Assembly: GCF_019175385.1 (NCBI RefSeq)
Contig: NC_083344.1
Coordinates: forward strand, 11,560,725-11,624,724
From: Lycium barbarum
Lineage: Eukaryota > Streptophyta > Magnoliopsida > Solanales > Solanaceae
Length of the DNA stretch: 64,000 bases
Reading direction: 5' to 3'
Shown here piece after piece: positions 37,341-50,386 of this stretch (positions within the stretch are counted from its first letter, which is position 1; the number at the start of each line of letters is the position of its first letter). A program made the translations under genes and the position numbers. Under the pieces are notes generated by a model that saw only the letters and a list, made by a program, of their open reading frames with translations, was not told the origin of the DNA and ran no database searches.

Positions 37341-40340
37341 CAAATGGTCTCAGGTGATAGTTGGGATTTTAGGTTGAATTAGTGAAACTTGTGTAATTTT
37401 ATAGTGTCTGGTGCACCGCTTAAGCGACACCATGATCGCAGCAGCGGTACTGCTGTAGCGGTGGCCCTGCCGCTACAACATCCTTGTGTATTTTGGGCAG
37501 GATCGCAGAAGCGGTCAAGGGACCGCGAAAGTAAGAGCACTGGAGCGGCTAATGGACCGCGGGAGCGGGTGACGGACAATTAGATTTATTAAATATGTAT
37601 TAAAAGCCCTAAATTTTTCATTCAATACCACTCCAAAAATAGAGCTATTGGGATAATTTCAAGGCATTTCTTGCGAGAAAATCATTGTGGTAAGTTCTTT
37701 CACCTTCCTTTCCATTCCATGTTACATTAATCACCTTAGGAATCCATCAAACATGCTAGTTTCCTTAAGAAATGGTGGATAGAAAGAGGTTTTTGTGGGT
37801 TCTTCATTCTAGGCTATTAAATCTCGAATTAATGGTTGGGTTAGCTCCTTTAAGCATGGGATTGATGATTAGTGCCTACTATTTCATGATTTCTTCATTA
37901 TTAGTGTGTAATTTATGAAATTGGAAGTTAGGGTTCATACCCAAATTTGGAGTTTTGCCTAGAATCCGAATTTAAGTGATTTGTTAGTTCTTGTAGCTTA
38001 TAATTGATGGGAATTGATCACCTAGAACATTAATTTCATGTTGAGACCTATAGATTCCTAATTTAATCTTTTTAGTTCATAAACTCCATTCCATAGGTTA
38101 GGATTTGGCTCTTGAATAGAAGTAAGGGTTGAATGACGTTTCTTCTTGATTCTAATTTCATAATTTGGATATGATTAGACTTCTATTATCACGTGGAGTA
38201 AAGGAAGGGCAAGACCAAGGTTTGACTATTAGAGATTTGATGTTCGACTTTCCAGGTAGGTTACGATTTATCTTATGGTGAGACTTCGATTAGCGAAGCG
38301 TATATTTAGATGATATTGGCGGATAATGCACGTAAACCTTCGAGTATGAAGTTGGGTTGGATATTGCCTTAGGTTGGGCCTTGTTGAATGATTTGGGGGC
38401 CAGCCACTCCGTTGAGTTGTTGACTTATCTTGTTCTATTTACTTATTGGCTCGCTGCCACGTTGAGACATTGGGTAGTGGTGATTAGTGATATATCATGA
38501 TTATGATATTACGGTACCTTACTTTGATTTGATATTGATATGAGAATTGTGATTCCATTCTGGCTTATTGTGTAGCCTTATTATTTGATATTACTTGTGT
38601 GCCATGTGTGGTACAGTTTGGGATTGAATTGGTTATTTGATATTACATTGCATCGTATTCATACTCATTTCCATGATACATTGATATTGCCTTGTTATGG
38701 TACTGAAGATGGAAAGTGAGAAGGAAATACAGATGCATTGAGGCACATTTGATACGAGTCATCACTAGACTGTGTGCGGAGTGACCGGTACTATTATGAG
38801 ACTTATTGTATATCAAGTCATCTCTAGGCTGTGTGCGGAATGACTGATATGAGGCGTATTGGTTTGATATGGAGTCTTCTCTGGGCTGTGTTCGGAGTGA
38901 CTGGTACATAGACTTCGCGGGTTATGCTGTCGAGATGTGATGTTCTATCGTCGGAGTACATGTGTACGGTGCATATGCATTGCATTCACCATTCACACAT
39001 TATTGCATTTGATTGTTCCTCCTGGTTTTCTGTGATATGGTTGTGATATGATTGTGATATACTGGTTCAGATTGGTTATACTGAGACTTGGCACAGTTGG
39101 GTTTAGATGCTATAACGTAGGTGATGACTTGTACCGTGGTTATTGATTCGCATTGACTTGTACCTTGTTGTTTTATTTGTTTATCTTGCTTTATTGTCTT
39201 ATATATGTTAGCTAGTCTTAGTCGGCTTTATTGTCTTATATATGTTAGCTAGTCTTAGTCGGCCTATGATACCTACAAGTACTTCTTATTTGTACTGACC
39301 TACACTTGCTGCATTCTTTTATGAATGCAGAGTACCAGGTTGGATTTGCTTCTACCCCTCGTGGATGATTATTGACGTTCCTGCCTTGTCTATTCTGGGT
39401 GAGCATGAGGACGTTCGCTGCCCGAAGACTCTTCTTACTATTTATGTCCTATTTCTATTTAGAGACATCATTTGAGATTTTATATATTATTCAGACTTGT
39501 AGTATTGGTAGGGCTCTTGTATGACCAGACCAGATACTGGGGTTGGATATTCACTACTTCTACACTTCTTTATACTATTATCGTGAGACTTACGTTATTC
39601 TATTTTCTTCCGCTTTACTTATGTGTTATGATTGTTGGGATAAGGGTTCGCCTACAGAGGTGGGAAAGGTAGGTGCCCGCACGACTTGGTGAAATTGGAT
39701 CGTGAAAGTTAGTCTCAAGTTCACAGTTTATAATCATTCAACAAACAAAAAAGGTATCCACAACTCAATCAGTTCATAAAGTTCATTCCTTTCTAAGTAT
39801 AGTTGTAAAGATTAAGTCCATTCATCAATTAAGGCAAATGCAAGTGCAAAGATCCCATCTTTCCATAAATTAGGACATATATAAGTATAAAAATCCCATC
39901 TTTATGTCAATTCAGACAAGTAAAAGTATGAAGATCCCATATTTCCATTCAATTAACGCACATATGGCATGAAATCAAGTCAAACAAGTATAAATGGTAT
40001 GAGATGTAAAAGAATGTATGCAATGTAAGTTAATAATTTGCAACGCAATGGCCATATGTATCGTTACACACACGCTCCTGCAGTAGGTTTCACGTGACCC
40101 ATGGGGAACTCATGAGGTCCATACACTGACTCAAAATACCAGATCACATCCGGTCCCAGCCAATAGGCTATAATATTATCATCACTCCGTCTATGTACCT
40201 ATCCAATATCCAGCCTCCCAGGCCCTTTTTTCATATTTCATCAATCAAATGCCAATAATTTTATGAAAGTATGAAGTGGATGTGTGTACACCATGGAAAA
40301 GGACAATCATCAATACAATATCAAGTATATATGTCTTTTA

Positions 40341-40985
40341 TGTCACGACCCAAACTGAAGAGGCAGGACCGGTGCCCAAACCCAACTTACCGAGTATCAT
40401 CATACGTTACCTACAACCCACACTACAACAACACATAGGCCGACAAGGTCGCCACATGATAACTGAATGAAATGAAGGAAGACTCCTTGACAATCAACAA
40501 CCCAAAAGATATGCATATATATATATATATAAAAGGGCCGACGAGGTTACCATGGAAGTCTGTAAGTCAAAACATAGGCCGACGAGGACACAAACAACTA
40601 TTATACACATGATACATGTCTACAAGCCTCTAAGAGTATCTTAGCTGTCATAAGGCCAGGACAGGGCCCCGCTATACCAAAAATGTAAATATATAATGCC
40701 ATACCGACTTAGTTCTACAACAACAGGAAGAGTGGAGCTGACCGATCAACCGCTGAACTGGGAGAGCCTACTAGGGAGGTTCGTCAACCTGTCTACTTGG
40801 GCCTGCAACAGGAAACGAAGCATCCCCAGGCAAAGGGACGTCAGTACAAATGAATGTACCTAGTATGTAAAGCAAGTAAGAACATATCTAAAGACATCAA
40901 TGCAAAGAGAGATAGGGAGGGATCAACCTGAAACTCTGAATACCACTAAGGGCGCATGAGATGCATATATATATATATATATAAA
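40341..40985 (-). mobile_element. Family-A LTR, 3' part only (minus)
   Basis: Its minus-strand 3' terminus lies at 40341 (TGTCACGACCC on +). It contains 'gccgacgagg' repeats, two (AT)n tracts, and the GTACTGACGT-type block near 40850-40880. It is interrupted at 40986 by the next LTR, and its 5' part is not recovered. Confidence 0.65.
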
Positions 40986-42197
40986 TGTCACAATCCAAAT
41001 TAATAAGCCGTGAAGGCATTAACTCCCAGCACGTTAGTCAGAAATCTACAACCCGTTATAACAATTTAATAAGGAATTCAAATGCGGAAAAGAAATCATA
41101 AAAGTTAGTTTATGTTCTCGGTAAGTCGATAGTCGTAACAACATGATATAGAGTAACAACCCCCAACATCTGGTGTCATTAGTACCAGAACAGACTAAAT
41201 AAGTACAAGTCTGAAATACAGTTTGAAATACTGTCTGGAAGTAAAAGATAAAAAATAAAGGGATAGAGGAAAAATCCGGTGCTACGGATCGCCATGTAGC
41301 TCACCCCGAACTCTTTGGAATATCCCCCTCAATGCGCATATAGATAATCTCGCGGACCACTAGTACTAGGCACTGAATCTGAACACAAAAGAGTGCATCA
41401 AGTGTAGCGTGAGTACAAAGATCAACGGGTACTCAGCAGCATCGTCGACCGACCCTATTGAAAATGGAGACAGGGGTTGGCCTACGATTACTACTTCAAA
41501 AGTTAGCCACTATTAGTCCATGAACAATAATAATTACAATAACTCAGAATCTCTGTTATAAGCCTAAGTGAAACTTCTAATCCACAAGTCCGTCAAGTTT
41601 CCCAACATACAATTAAAGTAAATCAAATGATCATTTCAACAAAGCACAACCAAGTAATAGATTCGACAATATGATGAATAATGATATGAAATGCTTTGCA
41701 ATTTCAAGGCCTTTTTCCATCTCCCAGTACACACACGTTCAAATACTATGAATCGTGACCCATGGGGGACTCGCGAGGTCCATGCACCAACCCGGAATTT
41801 TCTTTCGGGCTCCAAGCCTTATTTGGCACCAAATCACAGTTCTCAGCCCCGTAACCTCCAATTCATAATATTCGTCCCGTAGGCTCACATTACCTGTCTT
41901 TAGTCAGTCTAGCTATTGAAATCATCATCACTCTGTCCGGAACCATTTCCCTTTGGACATCACAAATGTATCCTAAAAAATGCATGAGATACTATATATA
42001 TCCATGAATATGGCATGCAACACAATAAACCATCAAACTAAGCAATAAAGACTCAATCTTTAGCTCTTTTCCACTTTTAAATGAGAATTAAGAGTGATGA
42101 GAACACATAAACACAATGAGACAAGTAATAAGCATAGCTGTAATAAACGAGGGACCTCATATCCCAATCACAGACACTATCAATCTACGCTACCATC
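40986..42197 (-). mobile_element. Family-B LTR, 3' part only (minus)
   Basis: It starts TGTCACAATCC at 40986 (mutated TGTCACGACCC). Its layout matches the outer LTR at 30525, including 'cgaccgaccct' and a stretch of 'gggggactcgcgaggtccatg'. It is cut at 42198 by a different LTR. No return piece was found. Confidence 0.6.
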
Positions 42198-43257
42198 TGT
42201 AACACCCCTTTTTTTCCACAATATAAATTAATCGATTTTTAATTTATTGAAAAGGGTTTTTTCATTTAAAGTGAAGTTTTGAGAAGGATTATTTATTTAT
42301 CCAGATTCGCAAATTGGAATCGAGTTTTAGTGTTCCAAGTCACCTTTATGGAATCCCTAATCAATAGAAAAATTGACTCTTTAATTATTGGTTTGCGAAA
42401 ACAAAAGTCTGGGTAAGGAATTCTGTTGACCGGGTGGAAGGTATGAGACACCCCTCAAGTCCCGTGGTTCTAGCACAGGCTAAAATTAATTTTAGGATAC
42501 ATTATGCTTATGAGCTTAAGAGTACTTATTTCCTGCCTTCTTTGAAATGTTTTAAACTAGTTCAAAACTGTCTCATTTTTATTAATATGTGGTGTACTAA
42601 GCAGCGCTTTCCAGCCTTACCCCGATTTTGATTAGCATCTCGTGCCTTTTGAGGTATATATGGGTCGTTTGCACTTTCCGTGCCTAGATAAGCATCTAAC
42701 GTACTTAAAGTCTATCCGTCCCAATTAATTCGGCTTTTAAATATGGTAAGTAAATTTTATTTAAGACGAGTCAGCGATAGCAGAGGTTTTCGAATTTATC
42801 GTTGAAAAATAATTAAATTAATCAATTCACTTCTAAATTCTTTTGATTTGGGTCGTAACCCAACAAACTTTATTTCGAGCATCTCTTTTGACAACGGGTC
42901 TCGAGGTCATTCACAATCCTTATCGCTCCCTTACAATTAATTATTTAATATCCGAGCCTTTAAATGTAGCTAGGCCCAAAATGCTTTTGCACATGATGTT
43001 TTCTAACGCTTCGCCCAAAATGCTTTCTCACTTGAAGTTTTCTAATGCTTCTTTGCTCAACTTTAGCAATTCTTGATTTTCCAATCTAAGTAATCTTTAT
43101 GATTTAAACCAAATCCAAACAAAGTAAAATTTAACATGAAAGATACATTAGAATAAACACAACCTTAATAAAAAGGAACTAATAGGTTACTATCGTGCAT
43201 TTAATCACAAGAAAACAAATAAATAGTTAAAAGCTTCATTCTGTTCATGTTTAAAAC
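42198..43257 (+). mobile_element. Left part of an unclassified LTR-like element (TGTAACACCCC...)
   Basis: It begins TGTAACACCCCTTTTTTTCC. A motif 'gaccgggtggaaggtatgagacacccc' suggests a long Gypsy LTR of a third family, but no coding sequence is attached. It is interrupted by the complete Copia at 43258 and appears to continue at 50768. Family assignment is weak. Confidence 0.45.
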
Positions 43258-43633
43258 TGTTAGTTATTGGGTCATGGGTCCCCCATATAAATTGACCTGA
43301 TCCAGTTAGAGATGATAAGTTATAGGGAAGTTACACGGAAGTTACAACCCTAAAAACTACCACCTACTTGTGGTTGGCTTAAATAAAGGGAATATGTTTT
43401 CCACTTTTATGTAACTTCTCTGCAATATAGTTCTTGCTTCTCTATAGAGATAATTTTTATCTCATTCTTCACACAAAAACACACACAAAAAAGACATCTA
43501 GTTTGTGGATATTTGTGTTCTATTTCCTAGTGAAGTAGAATTGGCTTGGAGCAATTCTTCAATAAAGATTCTGTGAATTTTCCGCTGCTGTTAACATGTA
43601 CATGATTCTTGTTCCTGTTACTAATTTCTAACA
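43258..43633 (+). repeat. 5' LTR of the complete Copia
   Basis: 376 bp, TG...CA. It contains 'cttaaataaaggg', a possible TATA-type region near 43378, and an 'aaaacacacacaaaaaa' tract. Confidence 0.93.
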
Positions 43634-43634
43634 A

Positions 43635-43647
43635 TGGTATCAGAGCC
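43635..43647 (+). other. Primer binding site of the complete Copia
   Basis: TGGTATCAGAGCC lies one base after the 5' LTR and is complementary to initiator-methionine tRNA. Confidence 0.92.
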
Positions 43648-44635
43648 TTGGTTGTGTATTCTCTTGATATGGATACATGGTCTTGATCCTTATTTCTTGA
43701 AGATTAAAATAATGCCTAGAAGATTGAAAGGAATTTTGACATTGTGTAGTTTCGAAAAGTTTTTTTTTTCGATGCCGCGGTTTTCTTTTTGGTTTATGAT
43801 AGAGACCACTTGTGTTTTGACTTCTTCCATCGAGTGTTCTAATTGTTTGGGACATTCGAGTTTTATAAGGATTAAAAAAAAAAACTGAAGTGCATAAAGT
43901 TTTATCCTAATTCCATTAAGTAAACTGACGTGGGAAGAATATATGTTATTGTTGTGGCATTTTTATTTTTATTTTGGGTGAAAGCCAAAGAAATGCTTTC
44001 AGGATTTTTTGAACTGAAACATTAGTTCCATAAAAACCAAACATTAGACTGCTTTGTTTGGTATTTGAAAAGGATTCCGCTGTTGAAGTAATTTTATTGC
44101 GTTGTATGTGGAATTTGGTTATTAAAAGTGAAAAGTACGCGCTGATAAAGTAGTTTTCTTTGTCTCTTGGTGTACAGTTTCATAACATTATATTTGCAAT
44201 GTCTGCAATATTTTTTTTGTCCTGTTGCGAATAGTGTAAATGCACCTATTTAATTGAGTTATGATTTTTTGAAGATTAGCCGAAAATTGTGACCGTTTTT
44301 TTTTTTGAAAAACTGCATTCTGTAATTTAATTTCTGGAAATCGCTTGTTAAGAATTACAATGTGTGATATATATTTTCAGAATCTACTCGTTACCAACTT
44401 TCCGTTGATATATTACCCATTAAAAACGGATTTAAAACGAGTGAGTTATGAAGTGTTGAAGTTATGTTAAGTAAAATAAAATAAAAAGTATTTTTTTTAA
44501 CCTCCTAATAGCCATGCCATTATATTGGTATATGATCCTTAAACATATTTTTTGTCTTCTACGAGTAATGTGGCATGTGTTGTCATATTGAATGGTATGT
44601 CCATTCTTATTGTTTCATTGTTCCCATTTCAGACA
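43648..44635 (+). other. Long Copia leader, possible intron
   Basis: Nearly 1 kb without a usable frame, ending in a pyrimidine-rich run and CAG (about 44617-44633) directly before an ATG at 44636. It has the shape of an untranslated leader ending in a splice acceptor. The donor was not identified. Confidence 0.4.
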
Positions 44636-45084
44636 TGGCTGGATAGGGACAAGCTCGAAGTACTCCAAGTGGGAGTTCCCGAAATCGAGCAAGGAGACAA
44701 TGTAGAAGAGTATGTCGTCGTAGGACACATTTTCGTGGACATGAAGTCATAAGGAATAATGTTCCGAGGGAGACGCAAAATCTACTAAGGGATCAAAGGG
44801 CTATACGAAGGGTAGGAGAGAAGAAATTCAAAGAGTTTAAAGCTTTTAAGATGTCTCCTAATACTTCAGTGCCTGAACATATTAAAATTTTTCGGTTGAA
44901 ACGAGAAGAACTGGCTAATTTTATTGAAATCTCAAATTGGGAAGCTTTATCAATTTTAGTAGATTCCCTCCGAGAGCCTTGGAGTGGTATTTTAGTTAAT
45001 ATTTATCACAATTTCTTTCCAAGTCAACCTTTTGAGGTGTATGTTCAAGAACTTGAAGTCGAGTGGGAGATTATGAACTTGTAA
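44636..45084 (+). pseudogene. Unidentified ORF between 5' LTR and gag of the Copia
   Basis: One frame runs from ATG 44636 to the stop at 45084 (about 148 codons) with a single TAG as codon 4; no other stop occurs. The N-terminal third is strongly basic (many Arg), and the C-terminal part is amphipathic with Trp and Leu, from 44851 to the end. I do not recognise the family. It is followed by a ~320-bp gap and then gag, which also starts after a CAG at 45402. It may be an extra retroelement protein or captured host sequence. The length of open frame after one stop argues against chance. Confidence 0.4.
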
Positions 45085-45404
45085 TTTGAATTGTGAATTT
45101 CTTTTCAATATATGGTTATGTTGTTTAACTTTCTTTTTTATCCTGTTTATTTATTTATTTTTAAATGGGTTGAGACTTAATTGAAAGTTATTAAATAAAA
45201 TTCACGCTAAGATTTATTTTTTCCATTTTTGATTAAACGTTTAGATTGTAGATCATGATCGGAAATTTGTGACCGTTCGATTTTACACTAAATGTGAAGT
45301 CATTTATGGGAATTAATTTTCTTGAGTGTGAATATCACATGCATAAATTTGTTAAAGTAAATATTGATGAATAAAAACTTGCTTAGTTGTCTCAATCAAC
45401 AGAT
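45085..45404 (+). other. Spacer between the extra ORF and gag
   Basis: AT-rich, no frame, ending 'caacag' before the gag ATG at 45405. A second leader intron is possible but unproved. Confidence 0.4.
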
Positions 45405-46230
45405 ATGGCATCTAAGAGTATCATTGCTGATTTAAACAAAGGTGAAAACTGAATGGTGAGAATTACGACATCTGGAGTCGTAAAATGTGGTATGTACTAG
45501 AAGATCAAGATGCTTTGGAAGGTATTAACCATGTTTTGGTTCACCCAGAAAAGGGTAACACTGCCCAACACAGAAGAGATCTGGAAACTTACAATGCGTG
45601 GAAAAAGAAAGATTCTGCTGCACGTGGAATTATTGTGAGTTCTGTTGTTGAGGATCTCATTCACGAATGTGAATAATACCCTACTGTTCATGCAATGTGG
45701 GCACACTTATGAGAGACTTATGGGGGTACCACTGTGACCCGCCTTAGACAGCCGACTATCAAAGACACTTACAAGAAGCGTCATGGTCACAATGTCAAGC
45801 AACTCCTTAGGGTGATGTCTAACATGATTGCTCAACTCAAAAGTGCTGGTCATGTTCTCTCTGATGAGCAGCAGGTTTAGGCAGTGATCCGGTCTCTTCC
45901 CAATAGTTCGGAACACTTGAAGGTTAACTTAACCCATAATGGTAGCATCAAAACTTTTTCTGATGCTGCCCGTCATGTCGAGCATGAAGACGAGCGTCTT
46001 GGTGATTCAAGTGGCACAAAGTCTTCTGGCTTCAAGCGCAAGAAGAATTGGAAAAATGACGGAAAGGGTAAGGAGACCGGAGAAGGACCCTCCAAGAAAA
46101 GGAACAAGCCAAATCCCAAGAAGGGAAAATGATTTTTCAAGAAGAAAGACAAGAGTAAGATGAAATGGTACAACTGCCATGTTCCAGGGCATTTTGCTCA
46201 TGAGTGTCCCGAGCCGAAAAAGGTAGCATT
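45405..46230 (+). pseudogene. Copia gag relic
   Basis: It starts ATGGCATCTAAG and has the UBN2-type gag fold: 'WSRKMWYVLEDQDALEG' spacing, a capsid-like helix set, a Lys-rich basic tail, then a zinc knuckle at 46169. The knuckle's first Cys is Trp (W-Y-N-C-x4-H-x4-C). A one-base loss near 45450 causes an early stop, and further stops lie at about 45675, 45712, 45878 and 46130. Confidence 0.85.
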
Positions 46231-49200
46231 TCAAAATGCATCTCTAAGTGCTACATATGTTTCTAGCACTGTTTTACTAACTAAATCTTATCCTGTGTGG
46301 ATTGTAGACTCAGGGGCCACCGATCATGTGAGTCGTGATCGAGAAGCGTTTATGGAGTTTCGTTGAGTCTCACCTAGATCAAGGTCGATATATGTAGGAA
46401 ATAATACAAAGCTTGAAGTCAAAGGGATAGGCACTTGCAAAATGGACTTGCGTGGTGACCGAACTTTGATGTTGCATGACGTCCTATATGCTCCAGAGAT
46501 CCGACGTAACTTAGTATCTGTGTCTGTTCTTCTAGATCTAGATTTCGATTTAAAGTTTAGTCTCAATGGTGTTAGAATTACTCAAGACAATGTTTTTTAT
46601 GGTTTTGGACTTCGTTATGATGGTTTTATTATTTTAGATTGTAATCCTTCAACTTACGACTATTATGTTGACCGTTGTGTAATGACATGTTATTCTAGTA
46701 ACAGTGATGTTGATGTTATTACATGGCATGCAAGATTAGGTCACACAGGGCAAGACCGAATGAATAGATTGGCAAAGGAAGGGCATTTAGGTCCTTTCTC
46801 CAAAATTGAAATGCCAACTTGTGAAAATTGTCTTGTCGGAGAGATTACACGTAAACCATTTGGGAAGGCTAAGAGAGCAGATTCCCCGTTGCAATTAATC
46901 CATTTTGATATCTGTGGTCCAGTGAATGTGAGGGCAAGGTCTGGTGCTTTATATTTCATTACACTTATTGATGATTTCACGCGCTTTGGCTATGTCTATT
47001 TGATTTCTCATAAATCTGAAGCACTTGAATGCTTTAGAAAATGTATGAATGAAGTTGAGAATCAATTAGATAAAAGTATAAAGACTTTAAGAACCGATAG
47101 AGGCTGTGAATATTTATCAAAACAGTTTGAAGAATTATGTAATGAAAAAGGTATTAGAAGACAGTTAACTACTCCTTACACACCTCAACAAAATGGTGTA
47201 GCAGAAAGGAGGAATAGAACATTATTGGACATGAAAAGATCTATGATGGCGTAGGCAAATTTACCTATCTCCTTCTGGGGATATGCGTTATTGACTGTAG
47301 CCTACATACTAAATAAAGTTCCTTATAAATCAGTTACTTCCACTCCCTATGAGCTATGGACTGGTCATAAACTGAACTTGAATGATCTACGACCTTGGGG
47401 TTGTGCTACATATGTAAAGAATCGTTTTGGTAAGTTTGGAAAACTGAGTCCAAAAGGGAAGAAATGTATCTTCATAATATACTCAGAGCACTCCAAAGGG
47501 TATGTGTTCATTGGTGAATTAGAAGATGGAAGTATAACTGAAATTGAATCACGAGATATCACATTTTTAGAAAATGATTTTCCCAAAAAGGGTGAAATAA
47601 AATAAGGAGAGCCTCTTTACGAAATGTTAAATTTAGATGATCAGATAATGTCTTCGGACATGTTTGATAGTCAAATAGATCAAGGATCGGTTCCTGGTCC
47701 AAGTGGGAGTATTGAATCCCAAAATCCTTTAGAGGAATCTGAATTTCAACAACGTAAGAGTACTAGAAAAAGTGTACCTAAACGATCTTATGATATTGAA
47801 GATTACATTTTCCTGGTGTCTCCCACATAATTGGATGAGACTAATTGTGTGACTGAGGCTTTGGCAAGTCCTGGAAAAGATGAATGGATAAAAGCAATGA
47901 AAGAAGAATTAGAGTCCATGAGAACCAACAAAGTCTGGGATCTGGTTGACCTTCCTTCTGGGCGTAGAGCTATTGGGAACAAATGGGTTCTCAAGGTTAA
48001 ACGTAAAGCAGATGGGTCAATAGAAAGATACAAGGCACGATTGGTCGCAAAAGGTTTTACCCAACAAGCAGGAATAGATTATGAGGAAACCTTTTCACCA
48101 GTTGTGAAGTTTACCTCAATTCGGTTACTTTTGGCTATTGTTGCACATTTAGATCTAGTGTTACACCGAATGGATGTGAAGACAGCTTTCCTCAATGGAG
48201 AACTAAATGAGGAAATCTACATGGAACAACCTATAGGTTTCATCATTAAAGGCCAAGAAAAGAAAGTCTGCAAATTAAAAAGATCTATTTATGGGCTGAA
48301 GCAGTCTTCAAGGCAATGGTATTTGAGATTTCACAAACAGGTGATGTAATATGATTTCACCATGATCAATGAAGACCCTTGCATTTATGTGAAGAAGTCC
48401 AATGGAATGTTTGTAATTCTTTCTCTTTACGTGGATGATAATTTATTAGCCGGAAATAATTTGGAGTATGTGAAAACTATTAAGTCATGGCTTTCAAAGT
48501 CATTTGACATGAAAGACATGGGTGAAGCATATTATATATTGGGTGTTAAGATCCAAAGAGATCGTTCCAAGAAGTCTTTGAGTCTATCTCAAGAAACGTA
48601 TACAAAGAAAAATTTAGAACTCTTTCGAATGAATAGTTGCAAACCCATGGATACTCCTATAGTAAGAGGTGAGACTTTAAGCCTTGAAATGTGTCCAGAG
48701 ACTGCAAAAAATAAAAATAAAACATGTCTTGAGTTCCATATTCTAGTGATGTCGGGAGCTTGATCTACGCTATGATGTGTACTCGTCCGGACATTTGTTA
48801 TGCCGTAGGTCTGGTTAGCAGGTATCAGTCCAACCCTGGAAGAGATCATTGAAAAGCTGTGAAGAGGATCTTTCGATACCTGAAAGGAACTGTTGATTAT
48901 TCACTATGTTATAGTGGAAATGATTTACACTTGAGAGGGTATACAGATGCTGATTGGGGTGGTGATTGGAACGATAGAAAATCGACATCCGGTTATGCTT
49001 TCTTACTTATTGGGGGTGCTATTTCATGGAAAAGTAAGAAACAAACTTGCACGGCTCTTTCAAGTACGGAAGTGTGGCTTGTGCATCTGTAGTGTAAGAA
49101 GTTGTTTGGTTAAAAAGATTCTTTGAGCATTTGGGCATAGCAAAGAATTCTCAAGGATCAATGATTATACATTGTGATAGTCAAGTAGCTATTGCATACA

Positions 49201-49397
49201 CAAAGGATCCTAAGTATCACAGCAAAACCAAACACATTGACATCAAGTATAACTTTGTAAGAGACACAGTAGCAAGTGGGGAAGTAGCTTTACAATACAT
49301 ACCTACGCGAGAAATGATAGCTGATCCTTTTACAAAGGCAATATCTAGAGACCTGTTTGAGAAACATGTTATGGCTCTAGGTTTGCGTAGGATATGA
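46231..49397 (+). pseudogene. Copia pol relic (protease, integrase, RT, RNase H)
   Basis: Protease DSGATDH at ~46308; GAG-pre-integrase WHARLGH at ~46722; integrase with HFDICGP (~46905), RTDRG (~47095) and QNGVAERRNRT (~47190), so the DDE set is intact; RT with YEETFSPVVK (~48080), MDVKTAFLNGE (~48170) and an intact YVDD (~48430); RNase H with TDADWGG (~48945) and the C-terminal tail to 49397. In-frame stops at about 46364, 47252, 47603, 47828 and 48347 and frameshifts near 48725 and 49065 make it non-functional. Lineage within Copia not resolved. Confidence 0.9.
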
Positions 49398-50371
49398 TTA
49401 TATTTCTCTATTGTAAAACGACTTGGTTGTTACAATATTTTTATCAATATTATAATCTTGAATTTGTGTTCATATCTTATATGCATGGGATGATGTAATT
49501 TTATTGATAAAGTGTGTCGAACAAGTTGCGCGATTGGCTCTCTCACACGAGCAATCGCCTCTTACGTTGAGTAACGTGAAGAGATGAGTTACACCACCAT
49601 GTTATGACTTGTCTTATAAGCCAGATATGAGTTTCTCTAAGAAGATGGATTTGAGGATCATTGAAGAGAGAAGCTCAGGTTACACATTTTGGGGATGTCT
49701 AGATCAAGATTTGTACGGTGTTGAATAAGTAAATGAATGAGACACACGCGCCGCTAGAAGGTGAGAACACCGTAGCACGTGTTTCATACCACGTGTGCTA
49801 AGCGACCAATGGGTTAATGGAAGAATGGATCCCTACTTCTTTATTGTGTGAGACCCCGAAAAGTTACATTAACTTTTTCAATGGAATACCCTTTGACCTT
49901 TGACTGTTTCTTGAAGTTTCAATCAGTGTTGCTACTTTAGCATGTCACTAATAGCCATGAGTGATTCGGCAATGCGGTGCATGTCTAGGAAAGAAGTTGA
50001 TCAGAAATAGATAGATTCGAATAGAAAGGGAAGACAATTAATATTATTAATTTAACTTGTATTTATAGGCCGGCCATTGCACTTACCATAAGAGTGTCAA
50101 GTGTAATTGTGGATATAAAGTTAAACATGAACTCGAGTTCACCTCTTTAGAGGACGAGGGATCAGATAACTAGCTACTGGTGTAGCGGATGATGTCTGGG
50201 GTATTGCGAGTAATAAGATTCTCATGTTAGTAGTGAATTCTTTCCGCATGTGATTGGATTCCTACAAAGAGCTCTTGTATAGCTCTCGATGCCCGTAGAT
50301 CGCACGAACTATTTGTCAGTATTAATGAAGTGTGTTATTGATATGATACTGGTTTGGGTCCAGTCCATCAT
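49398..50371 (+). other. 3' untranslated region of the complete Copia
   Basis: About 1 kb between the pol stop and the purine-rich tract. No frame or repeat of note. Confidence 0.6.
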
Positions 50372-50386
50372 GTGCGAAGTGGGAGA
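50372..50386 (+). other. Polypurine tract of the complete Copia
   Basis: GTGCGAAGTGGGAGA directly before TGTTAG of the 3' LTR fits the plus-strand primer site. Confidence 0.8.

Larger units (their letters stand above)
34333..39707 (+). mobile_element. Solo LTR, family B, TSD GTTAG, itself interrupted
   Basis: It starts TGTAACGACCCGTTTGG and ends ATCGTGAAA (terminal CA mutated to AA). GTTAG flanks it at 34328-34332 and 39708-39712. It is split by the solo LTR at 34746-37340; without that and one duplication it is ~2775 bp. A palindromic GC-rich segment ('gcggt...accgc') lies at 37415-37570, a ~60-bp unit repeated three times at 38750-38905, and a 37-bp exact tandem duplication at 39189-39262. 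Confidence 0.9.
30525..40340 (-). mobile_element. Outer family-B LTR (minus), in three pieces
   Basis: The pieces at 30525-30770, 34062-34332 and 39713-40340 read as one minus-strand LTR once two nested LTRs are removed. It ends TGTCACGACCC at 30525. Joined pieces follow the same order of motifs as the related LTR at 40986-42197: 'aagtctga...', then a region with 'accgaccct', then 'aagttt'. Its 5' end is not reached because another LTR begins at 40341. Confidence 0.65.

Noticed and set aside
30998..37583. Numerous short ORFs in both orientations
   Set aside because: All lie within nested solo LTRs, which are non-coding; none shows a conserved domain.
43634..43888. 84-codon ORF directly after the Copia 5' LTR
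   Set aside because: Its start lies in the primer binding site, and the frame shows no gag or other similarity.
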